Source: Ruminiclostridium sp.
GTDB taxonomy: Bacteria > Bacillota > Clostridia > Oscillospirales > Ruminococcaceae
NCBI GenBank assembly: GCA_017624025.1
Contig: JAGANY010000048.1
Location: 1 to 47,129 of the forward strand
Reading direction: 5' to 3'
DNA length: 47,129 nucleotides
Shown: positions 8,716-17,272 of the stretch, piece after piece
How the letters are laid out: every line of letters begins with the position of its first letter
Numbering within the stretch: position 1 is the first letter of the stretch
Notes under the pieces: model-generated
What the model saw: the letters and a program-made list of their open reading frames with translations, nothing else
The model's database searches: none
Told to the model about the DNA's origin: nothing
Program-made: the position numbers and the translations under genes

Positions 8716-9430
8716 TATCTTTCATAAAGCCTTCGAAAACGTTTCTCCGATTACTGACGATGAAATCTTCAGAAACGTTATTGAAAGGACGGAAAAAAAG
8801 CGTATGAGAAAAAAAATCAAATCAAGAAAACCAATTATTGCAATATGCGTTTGTGCTTTTTTAAGCATTGGAACGGTAGTTGCAGCGGCCGAATCGCATG
8901 AGTTTAATCAATTTATTTATACAACAACAGGATTTGTTATCAACCCTGACAAAATAGTTTATGCAACACCTATTCCTCAATATCCTATTGACGGCTTTTC
9001 GAGAATTGAAGATATGGGAACACCGATAGCCGAAGGCGTAATAAAACAAGAAGTTCCTACAGAACTATATTTTGTCCCGCTGACAGAAAATAGTGAAAAT
9101 AAATTCACCATTGAAAAAATCGCTTATGACAACGGTCAGACAATAGTTATGGGAGACGGATTTGAGCTTGAAGAAAATCAGTGTGCAAGGATAACAATTG
9201 ACGCCGACTTTACCGCCGAATACCATACTGACAGGAAAGGCGAACGAGTTGCAGTAGGATATATTTACGATGATGTTGCCTATGAAATCTTTTCGGGAAA
9301 AACAGACGGCGAAAGCTTGTCCGTAGATTTCTCTGCTGAGAAAGCAGGCGAATACAGCTTTTATATAATTAATTGCTCTGCAGGAATGCAGAATTATGAC
9401 AGCGTTTCGGTTGAAATAATCGATAATTAA
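8702..9430 (+). CDS. Single-pass membrane protein coupled to the ECF sigma factor (putative anti-sigma factor)
   Basis: A 242-residue protein: about 42 cytoplasmic residues rich in Lys/Arg, one membrane helix (about 43-62, IIAICVCAFLSIGTVVAAA) and a roughly 180-residue extracytoplasmic, beta-rich domain. I recognise no catalytic motif and no zinc-binding anti-sigma motif. The start is ATG 8702, inside the sigma factor gene, with a strong GGAGG at about 8692-8697, so translation is coupled. Position and topology fit an anti-sigma factor whose outer domain senses an envelope signal. This role is inferred from context, not from a recognised domain. Confidence 0.75.
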   Translation: MNFNNIFHKAFENVSPITDDEIFRNVIERTEKKRMRKKIKSRKPIIAICVCAFLSIGTVVAAAESHEFNQFIYTTTGFVINPDKIVYATPIPQYPIDGFSRIEDMGTPIAEGVIKQEVPTELYFVPLTENSENKFTIEKIAYDNGQTIVMGDGFELEENQCARITIDADFTAEYHTDRKGERVAVGYIYDDVAYEIFSGKTDGESLSVDFSAEKAGEYSFYIINCSAGMQNYDSVSVEIIDN

Positions 9431-9455
9431 CAGTGAACAACAATCAAACAAAAAT

Positions 9456-9489
9456 AACAAAAAGGCGGTTAAATACCGTCTTTTTTGTT
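9456..9489 (+). terminator. Intrinsic terminator after the ECF sigma/membrane protein pair
   Basis: A stem of 9461-9469 with 9475-9483 (GGCGGT/ACCGTC core, one G.U) extends by A/T pairs to 9456-9489. It has a 5-nt loop and a T-run. Confidence 0.85.
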
Positions 9490-9502
9490 AATAAAAAATG
9501 GA

Positions 9503-9607
9503 GAATGAATGATGAAAGATTGTGGTGTTTACTTCGCCAACAGATTTAATAATCCGTGCCCAAAGGACACACCTTAATCTTTCATTTTTCATCATTAATC
9601 ATTCATC
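9503..9607. repeat. About 105-bp imperfect inverted-repeat element (MITE- or REP-like)
   Basis: The left arm GATGAAAGATTGTGGTGT (9511-9528) is complementary to ACACCTTAATCTTTCA (9569-9584). Outer matches occur between GAATGAATGATG (about 9503-9514) and CATCATTAATCATTC (about 9590-9604), and a small hairpin GATT-TAAT-AATC lies near the middle (9543-9554). It sits between a terminator and the 3' end of spoIVA and has no coding capacity. I infer a small non-autonomous repeat; copies elsewhere in the genome cannot be checked here. Confidence 0.55.
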
Positions 9608-9608
9608 C

Positions 9609-11084
9609 TTAAAGAATAATACAGATAAGCCCGCCGCAACCCTCGTTAATAATTCTCTCGATGGTTTCCTGGAGCTTCTGTCTTGCGTCCGAAGGCATAC
9701 GGTAAAGCTTGTTGTGTAAGCCTTCGTTTACAAGCTCGTGGAGGGATTTTCCGAAAATGTTGCTGTTCCAGATTTCCGTAGGATTCTCCTCAAATTCCTT
9801 TAATAGATAATGGATAAGCTCTTCGCTCTGGCGTTCGGAGCCTACTACCGGCGAAACCTCTGTTTCGATTTTAGCTGACATCATATGGATTGACGGTGCC
9901 TGTGCACGAAGTCTTACGCCGTATTTTCCGCCCTGCTTTACGATTTCGGGTTCCTCAAGGCTAAGCTCGTCAATATCGGGCATTACAATGCCGTAGCCTG
10001 TTGACTGTACCTCGTCGAGAGCGGTTTTTACCTTTTCAAACTTACGCTTTATTTCCGCAAGCTCAATCATACAAGGCATAAGGTCGCCCTCATCGTGAAG
10101 CTCTAAGCCTGTTGTTTCGCCTAAAATTCGGTAAAACAGCTCGTTTTTCACCTCGATTTTTACAAAGCCTGCACCTTTTCCCAAATCGATTTCTTCTACA
10201 CCGCAATCTGTTATGTACTCGCATTCCGAAAGGCGGCAGGCTACGCTCTTTATCTCCCCTATTGCCGAAATGCTCTCCGCTGATGCCTTCAGAGCAGAAA
10301 AAATCTCCTTTTTCAGCCAATGCTCCTTATCGAGAACAGTAAGCCATTTCGGAATCTTTATATTGATTTCTTTTACGGGGAACTGGAGCAGTACTTCCGT
10401 AAGGATATCCTTTATTTCCTGTTCGCCGATTTCAAGGCAGTTAACAGGGATTACAGGCTTGCCGTATTTTTCAGAAAGCTCCGACGCAAGCCTTTTGCTT
10501 TCAGAACTATCGGGATTTTTACAGTTCATAACTACCGCAAAAGGCTTATTGATATGCTTAAGCTCATCAATAACACGCATTTCCGCTTCCTCATATTCTT
10601 CCCTCGGAATATCGGAAATACTGCCGTCGGTAGTAACTACGAGGCCTATTGTGGAATGTTCGTTTATAACCTTCTGTGTTCCTACCTCTGCCGCCATATT
10701 GAAAGGAATCTCTGTATCGAACCAGGGTGTCATTACCATTCGGGGCTGTTCATTTTCAATGTAGCCTATGGAGCTTGGCACTATATATCCAACGCAATCT
10801 ATAAGACGGACATTCATAAATGTATTGTCATCAAGTCTTACTGAAATTGCTTCTTCGGGTACGAATTTCGGCTCGGTCGTCATAATCGTTTTACCTGCTG
10901 CTCCTTGTGGAAGCTCGTCAACGGCACGTTCTCTTCTGAAGCTGCTTTCGATGTTCGGTATTACAACAGACTGCATAAAACGGCTTATAAAGGTTGATTT
11001 TCCCGAACGAACAGGGCCTACTACGCCTATATAGATATTTCCGTCTGTTCTTTCGGAAATATCGTGGTAAATGGAATTATTCAT
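9609..11084 (-). CDS. spoIVA: Stage IV sporulation protein A, spore coat basement ATPase
   Basis: SpoIVA is the cytoskeletal ATPase that polymerises on the outer forespore membrane and anchors the spore coat. The protein has 491 residues, as usual for the family. The N-terminal P-loop is GPVRSGKST (residues 23-31). LIDCVGY carries the Walker B-like Asp. The conserved switch-like stretch around MTPWFDTEIPFNMAAEVGTQKV is present. The middle and C-terminal domains end in the glycine/cysteine-containing tail GCGGLICIIL, near-invariant in SpoIVA and needed for membrane association. The upstream gene (sipL) ends 12 bases before this start, so they form one transcription unit, probably under mother-cell sigma-E. 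Confidence 0.97.
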   Translation of the reverse strand: MNNSIYHDISERTDGNIYIGVVGPVRSGKSTFISRFMQSVVIPNIESSFRRERAVDELPQGAAGKTIMTTEPKFVPEEAISVRLDDNTFMNVRLIDCVGYIVPSSIGYIENEQPRMVMTPWFDTEIPFNMAAEVGTQKVINEHSTIGLVVTTDGSISDIPREEYEEAEMRVIDELKHINKPFAVVMNCKNPDSSESKRLASELSEKYGKPVIPVNCLEIGEQEIKDILTEVLLQFPVKEINIKIPKWLTVLDKEHWLKKEIFSALKASAESISAIGEIKSVACRLSECEYITDCGVEEIDLGKGAGFVKIEVKNELFYRILGETTGLELHDEGDLMPCMIELAEIKRKFEKVKTALDEVQSTGYGIVMPDIDELSLEEPEIVKQGGKYGVRLRAQAPSIHMMSAKIETEVSPVVGSERQSEELIHYLLKEFEENPTEIWNSNIFGKSLHELVNEGLHNKLYRMPSDARQKLQETIERIINEGCGGLICIIL

Positions 11085-11096
11085 ACAATCCTCCTC

Positions 11097-12644
11097 TCAG
11101 ACAATGGGAATAAGCAGCATACAGGGGGATGCAAGCTGTTCTTCTTCGAGTTCGTTTTCCGCTGTGACTGCCGAAACGCTTGTGTTGTAACGCTTCGCAA
11201 TATCCCATATCTTTTCGCCCTTATCGGCATAATAAAGCTTAAGAGCATAGTCGCTTTCCTTATTCTTCGGATGCTCTTCCATAATATTTATTTCGCTTAC
11301 CGTATTGATTGTCTTAATGCGATATACAAGACCCTGTGCAGAAAGCTGGATATGAATATCCGCTGTCTTGTCTCCCGAAATGCTGTAGCTTACGTTGGAT
11401 ACCGTTACTCCGATGTCAGCAGAATACGAGCCGTTATCGGTATCCATATCTGTTTCAAACTCAAAAGGCTCGTTCTTTTCAATAAAAATCGGTTTTCCGC
11501 TGCTGTTTTTTCCGATAAGCCAGATACATATCTGACCGCTTACCATAAGCTTTCCGCTTTCATCGGAAGAACGAAGAGTATAACCCGACAAATCACATTT
11601 ACAATCAAAAACTTCCCCTAATTCCCCATCGCTGTACTCGATAACAGACCTTACTCCGTGCTGATATAAAAGATAATTGGGACTATATTCGAGCTTTACA
11701 GGGGATGAAACAAAACTGCATTCATAGTCTGTGGAATAAATATCGCATACGGGGGAAATCATACTTTCTTTATATGCGGTAACCTTGCAATCCGCTGTTA
11801 TTTCACAGCCTAAAAGCCTGTTTTCTCCATCATCGCCCTGCTTTACCTCAAGGTCACAGTCGAGAATGTCAAATCTCGCACTACAGCTGTGGCTGTCGGT
11901 AATTCCGTCAACGTCAACAATCTGGCTTAAAGGTACAGACGCTTCCATAACCTCTGTTTCGTAAAAATCTCCCGAGCGTGTAAGATAAAGAGCTTTAATT
12001 TTCGCCTCGCCCTTTATTACGACCTTGTCGGAAATAATTTTAGTATCAGTAACCGAAGCGGTACAGCTTGTTGTAAGAATAGCTGAGATACCTCCGCCTG
12101 CTCCGGTTTCGATATCCTCCCTCGCAACATACTGACGGCAGGCATAAAGACGGCTTCCGCAATAGCTTACGCTGTCACGCCTTACCTCTGTTCCAAGACC
12201 CGAAGCTCCGCTTAAAATCTCGCTTTCAACAAAGCCTGTGACCTTTATCTTACAGCTTACCGCTCCCCTTACGTCAATTCTTCTTCCGCTTACCGCACGG
12301 CAGTTGCAATAATCGGTTTTCTGGATAAGATTTACCACAGGTTTTTCCGTATTCTTTACAAGTTCTACGGTTTTTGAATAGGTGAAACGATGCTCGACAC
12401 AGTTTATATCGTCGCTTTCTTCAGAAAGGTACAGCACCTTAATGTAAACAACGCCGTCAATATAAAGCTGTGTACCCGAAACATTGTAGGATACTATACC
12501 CGGAGTAAGGGTACATTTAAGTATCTTAAAAATATCGGGATAATAATCCGGCAGGACATAGTCAAATTCAACGCCCTGCTCTGTCTGCCCGTCAAATACC
12601 GTTTCGGTAAGAAAAACAGGCTCTTTATCAAGTAACAGTTTCAT
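11097..12644 (-). CDS. sipL: SipL-like SPOCS/LysM spore coat protein (SpoIVA-interacting)
   Basis: A 515-residue protein built from about three SPOCS (DUF3794) domains (roughly residues 25-115, 190-290 and 345-440) and a C-terminal LysM motif (about 465-512: KGEKIWDIAKRYNTSVSAVT, ending MLLIPIV). This architecture is that of SipL of Clostridioides difficile, a coat morphogenetic protein whose LysM domain binds SpoIVA. The gene lies immediately upstream of spoIVA on the same strand with a 12-bp gap, which strengthens the assignment. RBS CGGAGG precedes the ATG at 12642-12644. A possible sigma-E promoter lies at 12675-12703. It could alternatively be named a DUF3794 LysM protein. Confidence 0.88.
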   Translation of the reverse strand: MKLLLDKEPVFLTETVFDGQTEQGVEFDYVLPDYYPDIFKILKCTLTPGIVSYNVSGTQLYIDGVVYIKVLYLSEESDDINCVEHRFTYSKTVELVKNTEKPVVNLIQKTDYCNCRAVSGRRIDVRGAVSCKIKVTGFVESEILSGASGLGTEVRRDSVSYCGSRLYACRQYVAREDIETGAGGGISAILTTSCTASVTDTKIISDKVVIKGEAKIKALYLTRSGDFYETEVMEASVPLSQIVDVDGITDSHSCSARFDILDCDLEVKQGDDGENRLLGCEITADCKVTAYKESMISPVCDIYSTDYECSFVSSPVKLEYSPNYLLYQHGVRSVIEYSDGELGEVFDCKCDLSGYTLRSSDESGKLMVSGQICIWLIGKNSSGKPIFIEKNEPFEFETDMDTDNGSYSADIGVTVSNVSYSISGDKTADIHIQLSAQGLVYRIKTINTVSEINIMEEHPKNKESDYALKLYYADKGEKIWDIAKRYNTSVSAVTAENELEEEQLASPCMLLIPIV

Positions 12645-12674
12645 AGCTTAACCTCCGTTTTTCGTTTTCAAGAG

Positions 12675-12703
12675 ATTATATTCAGCTTATGTACAGGATA
12701 TGA
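12675..12703 (-). promoter_or_regulatory. Candidate sigma-E promoter of sipL-spoIVA
   Basis: On the minus strand TCATATC (12697-12703) and AATATAAT (12675-12682) are 14 bp apart. This resembles the sigma-E pattern (ATA-containing -35, CATA-type -10) more than a 17-bp sigma-A promoter. The -10 match is imperfect. Confidence 0.45.
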
Positions 12704-12820
12704 CAAGCAATTAAAACAGTTTTTTGCTCAACTTATTCTTATATAGTAACTATTTCATTGGTAAAACCTACCAAAATATTCAAAAAAACAGCTGTATTTT
12801 TAATTTTCATATACTTTTAA

Positions 12821-12849
12821 TTGACAAATATTGGTCATTATGATAAAAT
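12821..12849 (+). promoter_or_regulatory. Sigma-A promoter of the GGDEF-EAL gene
   Basis: TTGACA (12821-12826) and TAAAAT (12844-12849) are 17 bp apart. The implied transcription start (about 12856) lies downstream of the ATG at 12853, which supports the TTG at 12883 as start codon. Confidence 0.75.
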
Positions 12850-12882
12850 TATATGAATGAAGTTTTTTTGGGGGTGGAAAAA

Positions 12883-15057
12883 TTGGAAATAGCGGTTTAT
12901 TTTCTTGCGGTAATGCTTATGCTTCTGTCTTTTTCGCTGTATTTTATAATACATAAGATGAAAAGAGAGCGGGAAAAAAGCAAAAAGCTTTCAGCACTTA
13001 TAAATGCAAGCCAGGTCTATACCATAACCTGGACGACAGATTTTTCTAAAATCGAAGCAAATAAAAAGCTCAGCGATTTTCTCGGCACCCTCGGACGTAC
13101 CGCTGATGAAAACTTTTTAAAGCTTTTATTTCTCGATAACGACAACACCCTCGGTACAACAGGAAGCGTTCTCCTTATGGGAGCTTTAAATAAAAGCGGA
13201 AGAAAGACAGCGTTCGCGCTTCCCGATGGAACAATAAAGCACATACTCTGGAAAAGCAAAATTATAAGCAGTGAAGAAAACTTTACTTCTATCGCAACTA
13301 CAGGTACAGACATTACCGAAGAACACGATATAAGAGAACAGCTTAATATCACTACAAGAAAGCACGAAAGTGCCAAGGACAGTCTCGACGCTACCGCTGA
13401 AAACGCTGACATAGGCGTATTCACCCTCAATCATACAGCTTCGGGCTATGAGCTCGAAATATCCTCAAAAAGCTCGGAGATGCTCGGCTTAAAAGAAGAC
13501 GAGGTTTCAATATCCGCTCTTTATGACCGCATTTCACAGGAAGATAAGGAGCTTCTCGTTGAAACTCTTCATGCTATTTCAACAGGCGAATCTAATCACG
13601 CAAATATCGAAGCTGATGTAAAAATAAGCGAAGATAACACTCATCGCTTTGTATTCAAAATAAAATCAACAGGCAACCGTTCCGGCAATACACACCGTAT
13701 TACCGTTGCATTCATTGATATGACCAACGAACAGGAAAATATCCGTCTCGGAAGCTCAAGCGATGACCCGCTTACAGGCTTTCTTAACCGTAACGGATTT
13801 TTCGGAAACGGTGAGTCCTTCCTCGAAAAGGCAAATAAGGATAACAGAAAAATTGCTGTTATCGCCCTTAAGCTTAAAAGATTCCAGAAAATCTCTACCC
13901 TTTTCGGCATAGAAATTGCCGATAAGCTTCTTACCGTTTACGCAAGAGGCATTGAAAACTGCAGCGGTAAGCCTTCGCTTCTCGGTAAAATGAACCTTGA
14001 CAGCTTTGCTGCTATAATCTCCTGTGAAAGTAAAGAAGAAGCAGAGCTCTTCGCAAGCAGACTTACAGACCATATTGCTGATTCCTGCAACGATACTGTT
14101 CTTCCCGCCGTACTTAAAGAACAGGCAGGATTTACCATAGGCGTATGCTTCTATGACGGACTTGATGATGTTGTTACATTCTATAACAAGGCGAATATGA
14201 TGATATATACCGATTATTCGGAAAAGGATTATATCTGCCGTTATTTCGACAAGACTATCGAAGAACGCATCTATAACCGTGAGCTTATTGAGCAGGAGCT
14301 TCACGACGCTATTAAAAACAACGAATTCGAGCTTTACTACCAGCCTAAAATGAGCTTCGACAACAGCGAAATAACCGGCATGGAGGCTCTTATCCGTTGG
14401 AATCATCCTTCTAACGGCGTAATCACTCCTACTTCGTTTATTCCTATTGCCGAAGAGTCGGGCATTATTACGAAGATTGATGAGTGGGGACTTGCAGAAG
14501 CTTGTCATCAAGCAAAAAAATGGCAGGATATGGGCTATAAACCCCTTCGCATCTCGGTAAATATATCACAGATGCAGCTTTATCGCACGGATATTGTTTC
14601 AACCATAAAAAATGCTCTTTCTGAATCGGGACTTGACGCAAAATATCTCGAAATTGAGCTTACTGAAACTATGGCTATGCAGGATATTGACCGCACTATA
14701 AGTATTCTTAAGGAAATCCAGAATATCGGCGTTTCAATATCTATGGATGACTTCGGAACAGGCTACTCTTCTCTTTCCGCTCTTAAGCTTCTTCCTATAA
14801 ATATTCTTAAGATAGACAGAAGCCTTATAACCGATATAAGCACAAACTCAACCTCATACAGTATAGTAAAGGCTATCGTTGAACTCGGAAACGCTCTTGA
14901 GCTTGAGGTACTTGCAGAGGGCGTTGAAACCGAAGTACAGAGCGATATTTTAAGCCACCTTGGATGTACAGTAGCACAGGGATTTTTCTACGGAAGACCT
15001 CTTTCCGCAAAGGAAATCGAGAAAAACTTCCTTGAACCATTAACACCTGTTGAATAA
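12883..15057 (+). CDS. PAS-GGDEF-EAL protein, probable c-di-GMP phosphodiesterase
   Basis: A membrane-anchored signalling protein of about 724 residues. The start is TTG 12883, preceded by GGGGGTGG; the ATG at 12853 would lie upstream of the predicted transcript start. One N-terminal membrane helix is followed by PAS-like sensor regions (about residues 40-285), then a GGDEF fold beginning DDPLTGFLNRNGF. Its signature site reads KMNLDSFAA instead of R-x-GGDEF-A, so cyclase activity is unlikely. The C-terminal EAL domain keeps the catalytic set: MEALIRW, ISVNIS, ELTETMAM, DDFGTGYSSL, KIDRSLI, EGVET and QGFFYGRP. The likely role is c-di-GMP hydrolysis regulated by the sensor and the degenerate GGDEF. 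The gene is monocistronic with a terminator. Confidence 0.92.
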   Translation: MEIAVYFLAVMLMLLSFSLYFIIHKMKREREKSKKLSALINASQVYTITWTTDFSKIEANKKLSDFLGTLGRTADENFLKLLFLDNDNTLGTTGSVLLMGALNKSGRKTAFALPDGTIKHILWKSKIISSEENFTSIATTGTDITEEHDIREQLNITTRKHESAKDSLDATAENADIGVFTLNHTASGYELEISSKSSEMLGLKEDEVSISALYDRISQEDKELLVETLHAISTGESNHANIEADVKISEDNTHRFVFKIKSTGNRSGNTHRITVAFIDMTNEQENIRLGSSSDDPLTGFLNRNGFFGNGESFLEKANKDNRKIAVIALKLKRFQKISTLFGIEIADKLLTVYARGIENCSGKPSLLGKMNLDSFAAIISCESKEEAELFASRLTDHIADSCNDTVLPAVLKEQAGFTIGVCFYDGLDDVVTFYNKANMMIYTDYSEKDYICRYFDKTIEERIYNRELIEQELHDAIKNNEFELYYQPKMSFDNSEITGMEALIRWNHPSNGVITPTSFIPIAEESGIITKIDEWGLAEACHQAKKWQDMGYKPLRISVNISQMQLYRTDIVSTIKNALSESGLDAKYLEIELTETMAMQDIDRTISILKEIQNIGVSISMDDFGTGYSSLSALKLLPINILKIDRSLITDISTNSTSYSIVKAIVELGNALELEVLAEGVETEVQSDILSHLGCTVAQGFFYGRPLSAKEIEKNFLEPLTPVE

Positions 15058-15061
15058 CTTA

Positions 15062-15096
15062 CAATGCTTCCGCTAAAAACGGGAGCATTGTTTTTA
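15062..15096 (+). terminator. Intrinsic terminator of the GGDEF-EAL gene
   Basis: An 11-bp stem (15062-15072 with 15080-15090, one G.U) with a 7-nt loop is followed by a T-run. Confidence 0.9.
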
Positions 15097-15114
15097 TTAT
15101 AAGTTAATTTTTTC

Positions 15115-15143
15115 TTGACTGTTAAGAATAAATATGGTACAAT
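15115..15143 (+). promoter_or_regulatory. Sigma-A promoter of the tmk-rsmA operon
   Basis: TTGACT (15115-15120) and TACAAT (15138-15143) are 17 bp apart. A GGGGAG ribosome binding site lies just before ATG 15197. Confidence 0.8.
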
Positions 15144-15196
15144 AAACTGATAGGCTTTGCCCTTTTTTAACATAAACAATATAGGGGAGCAGAATT

Positions 15197-15841
15197 ATGC
15201 TGATTGTTATTGACGGACTCGACGGATGCGGAAAATCCACACAGCTCGATTTACTTAAAGAAAAAATTACCGGTGCACATTTTATCACATTTCCTTACTA
15301 TAATACTAACAGCGGAAAAATCGTAACCGATTATCTTAACGGCGTTTTCAACGAAAATAACCCGAAAATAAGTGCTTATTCCGCAAGTGCTATGTACGCT
15401 GTTGACCGTTACACAAGCTATAAAACGCACTGGGAAGAGCTTTATAAAAGCGGTTCGCCCGTTATCTCAGCAAGATATGTTACTTCGAACGCTATCTATC
15501 AGATGACAAAGCTCGATAAATCGGAATGGGACAAGTATCTCGACTGGCTTTACGATTTCGAATACGGAAAGCTCGGAATTCCGAAACCCGATAAAACTAT
15601 CTTCCTCGATATGCCTATTGAAATTTCACAGAAGCTTCTTTCGGAACGCTACGACGGCGATGAAAACAAAAAAGATATCCACGAACAGAACGTAAGCTTC
15701 CTTAAGGCGTGCCGTGAATCTGCACTTTACGTGGCAAAGCGTGACTGTTGGGATATTATCCCTTGCAACAATGGTGATAACCCACGCACTATCGAAGAAA
15801 TAAACAACGATTTAATAAAAATTATTGGCAAGGACTTTTAA
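15197..15841 (+). CDS. tmk: Thymidylate kinase (dTMP kinase)
   Basis: A 214-residue P-loop kinase that phosphorylates dTMP to dTDP for DNA synthesis. It has a Walker A IDGLDGCGKST (about residues 5-15), a DRY motif (VDRYTSYKTHW, about residues 70-80), SARYVTSNAIYQ for nucleotide binding, and a LID region around SERYDGDENKKDIHEQN. Length fits thymidylate kinases (200-215). It heads a seven-gene run on the plus strand with gaps of less than 20 bases. A second paralogue may exist elsewhere, as in many Clostridia; this cannot be seen here. Confidence 0.92.
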   Translation: MLIVIDGLDGCGKSTQLDLLKEKITGAHFITFPYYNTNSGKIVTDYLNGVFNENNPKISAYSASAMYAVDRYTSYKTHWEELYKSGSPVISARYVTSNAIYQMTKLDKSEWDKYLDWLYDFEYGKLGIPKPDKTIFLDMPIEISQKLLSERYDGDENKKDIHEQNVSFLKACRESALYVAKRDCWDIIPCNNGDNPRTIEEINNDLIKIIGKDF

Positions 15842-15842
15842 A

Positions 15843-16715
15843 ATGCTTGAATTCAGACCCGTTCTGCTTTCAGACAAGCCCTGGGTCGATGAGCTTCTCG
15901 CTCATTCGGATTTCAGAGGCTGTGAATATACCTTCGGGAATAATTTCTGCTGGCAGAATATTTATGACATTAAAATATGCAGATACAAGGATTTCTATCT
16001 GCTGAAAAATGCAAACGGCTTCTTTTTCCCTGCCGGAAAGGGAGATATTGCTGAAGTAATCTCCGAGATAGGCCGTTACTGTAAAAACAACAATATGCCC
16101 TTTAATTTTACAACTATGAATAAAATCTCTATGCTTACTTTAAAGGAAATGTACGGTTCTCGTGCGGAAGTGAGCACAAATCCCGACTACTACGACTATA
16201 TATATAGCTACGAGGACTTGACCGAATTAAAAGGCAAGAAATACCACGCAAAACGCAATCATATTTCAAGATTTTCCGAAAATAACTGGACATACGAAGA
16301 AATAAACGAAAGCAATATCGAAGAATGCAAGGTTATGAATGACGAGTGGTGCAGACGTAACGGCTGCAGCGAAAATCCTGATAAGGCTGACGAAATATGT
16401 GCGGTTAAAATTGGTCTCGATAATTTCAATGCTCTCGGCTACAAGGGCGGTCTTATCCGTGTGAACGGAGCTGTACAGGCTTTTACCTTCGGTGAACAGA
16501 CCAACAGCGATACCTTTGTTGTTCACGTTGAAAAAGCATTTACCGATTTCCAGGGTGCTTACCCTATGATAAACAAGCAGTTTCTCGTTAATTCCGTAAG
16601 CGGTGCAAGATATATAAACCGTGAAGAGGATATGGGCGAGGAGAATTTACGAAAAGCGAAGCAGTCATATTATCCCTGCTTTATGGAAGAAAAATTCCGT
16701 GTTAAAATCGACTGA
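15843..16715 (+). CDS. DUF2156 / phosphatidylglycerol lysyltransferase-like protein
   Basis: A soluble protein of 290 residues of the DUF2156 (LPG synthetase C-terminal, GNAT-like) family. The start is ATG 15843, one base after the tmk stop. It has the family N-terminus (FRPVLLSDKPWVDELL) and aromatic-rich core (FGNNFCWQNIYDIKICRYKDF). A double-GNAT fold is suggested by YHAKRNHISRF and by the C-terminal FTDFQGAYPMINKQFL with YINREEDMGEENLRKAK. It lacks the membrane domain of MprF, so aminoacyl transfer to lipid is not assured; related stand-alone proteins may modify other acceptors. Part of the tmk operon. Confidence 0.85.
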   Translation: MLEFRPVLLSDKPWVDELLAHSDFRGCEYTFGNNFCWQNIYDIKICRYKDFYLLKNANGFFFPAGKGDIAEVISEIGRYCKNNNMPFNFTTMNKISMLTLKEMYGSRAEVSTNPDYYDYIYSYEDLTELKGKKYHAKRNHISRFSENNWTYEEINESNIEECKVMNDEWCRRNGCSENPDKADEICAVKIGLDNFNALGYKGGLIRVNGAVQAFTFGEQTNSDTFVVHVEKAFTDFQGAYPMINKQFLVNSVSGARYINREEDMGEENLRKAKQSYYPCFMEEKFRVKID

Positions 16716-16729
16716 AAGGAAATAACATT

Positions 16730-17272
16730 ATGATTTATGTATTTTTAGCAAACGGCTTCGAAGAAACCGAAGCTATCGCACCTATTGATATCTTAAGAAG
16801 AAGCGAGCTTGATGTTAAGACTGTCGGCATAGGCGAAGAGGTCGTTGTAAGCTCCCACGGTGTTGCTATGATTCCCGACATTACCGAGGTTGATTTCGTT
16901 CCTTCCGACGATATAGATATGATTGTTCTTCCCGGCGGTATGCCCGGTACTCTTAACCTTGAAAAGAGCCGTACCGTACAGGACGCAATCGATTTCTGTG
17001 CAAAAAATGACAAGTATATTGCCGCTATATGTGCTGCTCCCTCTATTATCGGAAAAAAGGGACTTTTAGAAGGCAAGAAGGCAACCTGTTTCCCCGGCTT
17101 TGAACAGTTCCTTGAAGGTGCTGAATACACAGGAGAGGGCGTTGTTCACGACGGTAAGATTATTACAGGAAAAGGCCCCGGAGCCGCAATCGAATTCGGT
17201 CTTAAGCTTTCCGAAATCCTTGCAGGCACTCCTAAAGCCGTAAAAGTAAAGGCGTCCTTACAGTGCTCTTGA
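16730..17272 (+). CDS. DJ-1/PfpI family protein (DJ-1 type)
   Basis: A 180-residue DJ-1-superfamily protein. The nucleophile-elbow cysteine is C101 in AAICAAPSIIG and the partnering acidic residue is in GFEETEA (Glu near residue 12-14). IVLPGGMPG and the C-terminal GKGPGAAIEFGLKL match the bacterial DJ-1 (ThiJ/YajL-like) group. Reported activities for the family include protein/nucleotide deglycase or glyoxalase functions and oxidative-stress chaperoning; which applies here is unknown. It overlaps the next gene by 10 bases. Confidence 0.92.
   Translation: MIYVFLANGFEETEAIAPIDILRRSELDVKTVGIGEEVVVSSHGVAMIPDITEVDFVPSDDIDMIVLPGGMPGTLNLEKSRTVQDAIDFCAKNDKYIAAICAAPSIIGKKGLLEGKKATCFPGFEQFLEGAEYTGEGVVHDGKIITGKGPGAAIEFGLKLSEILAGTPKAVKVKASLQCS

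Noticed and set aside
10320-10844. Several long plus-strand frames opposite spoIVA and sipL
   Set aside because: SpoIVA and SipL are unmistakable on the minus strand; the opposite frames lack RBS and family features.
13756-14511. 251-codon minus-strand frame inside the GGDEF-EAL gene
   Set aside because: It lies opposite a gene with strong domain conservation and has no RBS or promoter, so it is a shadow frame.
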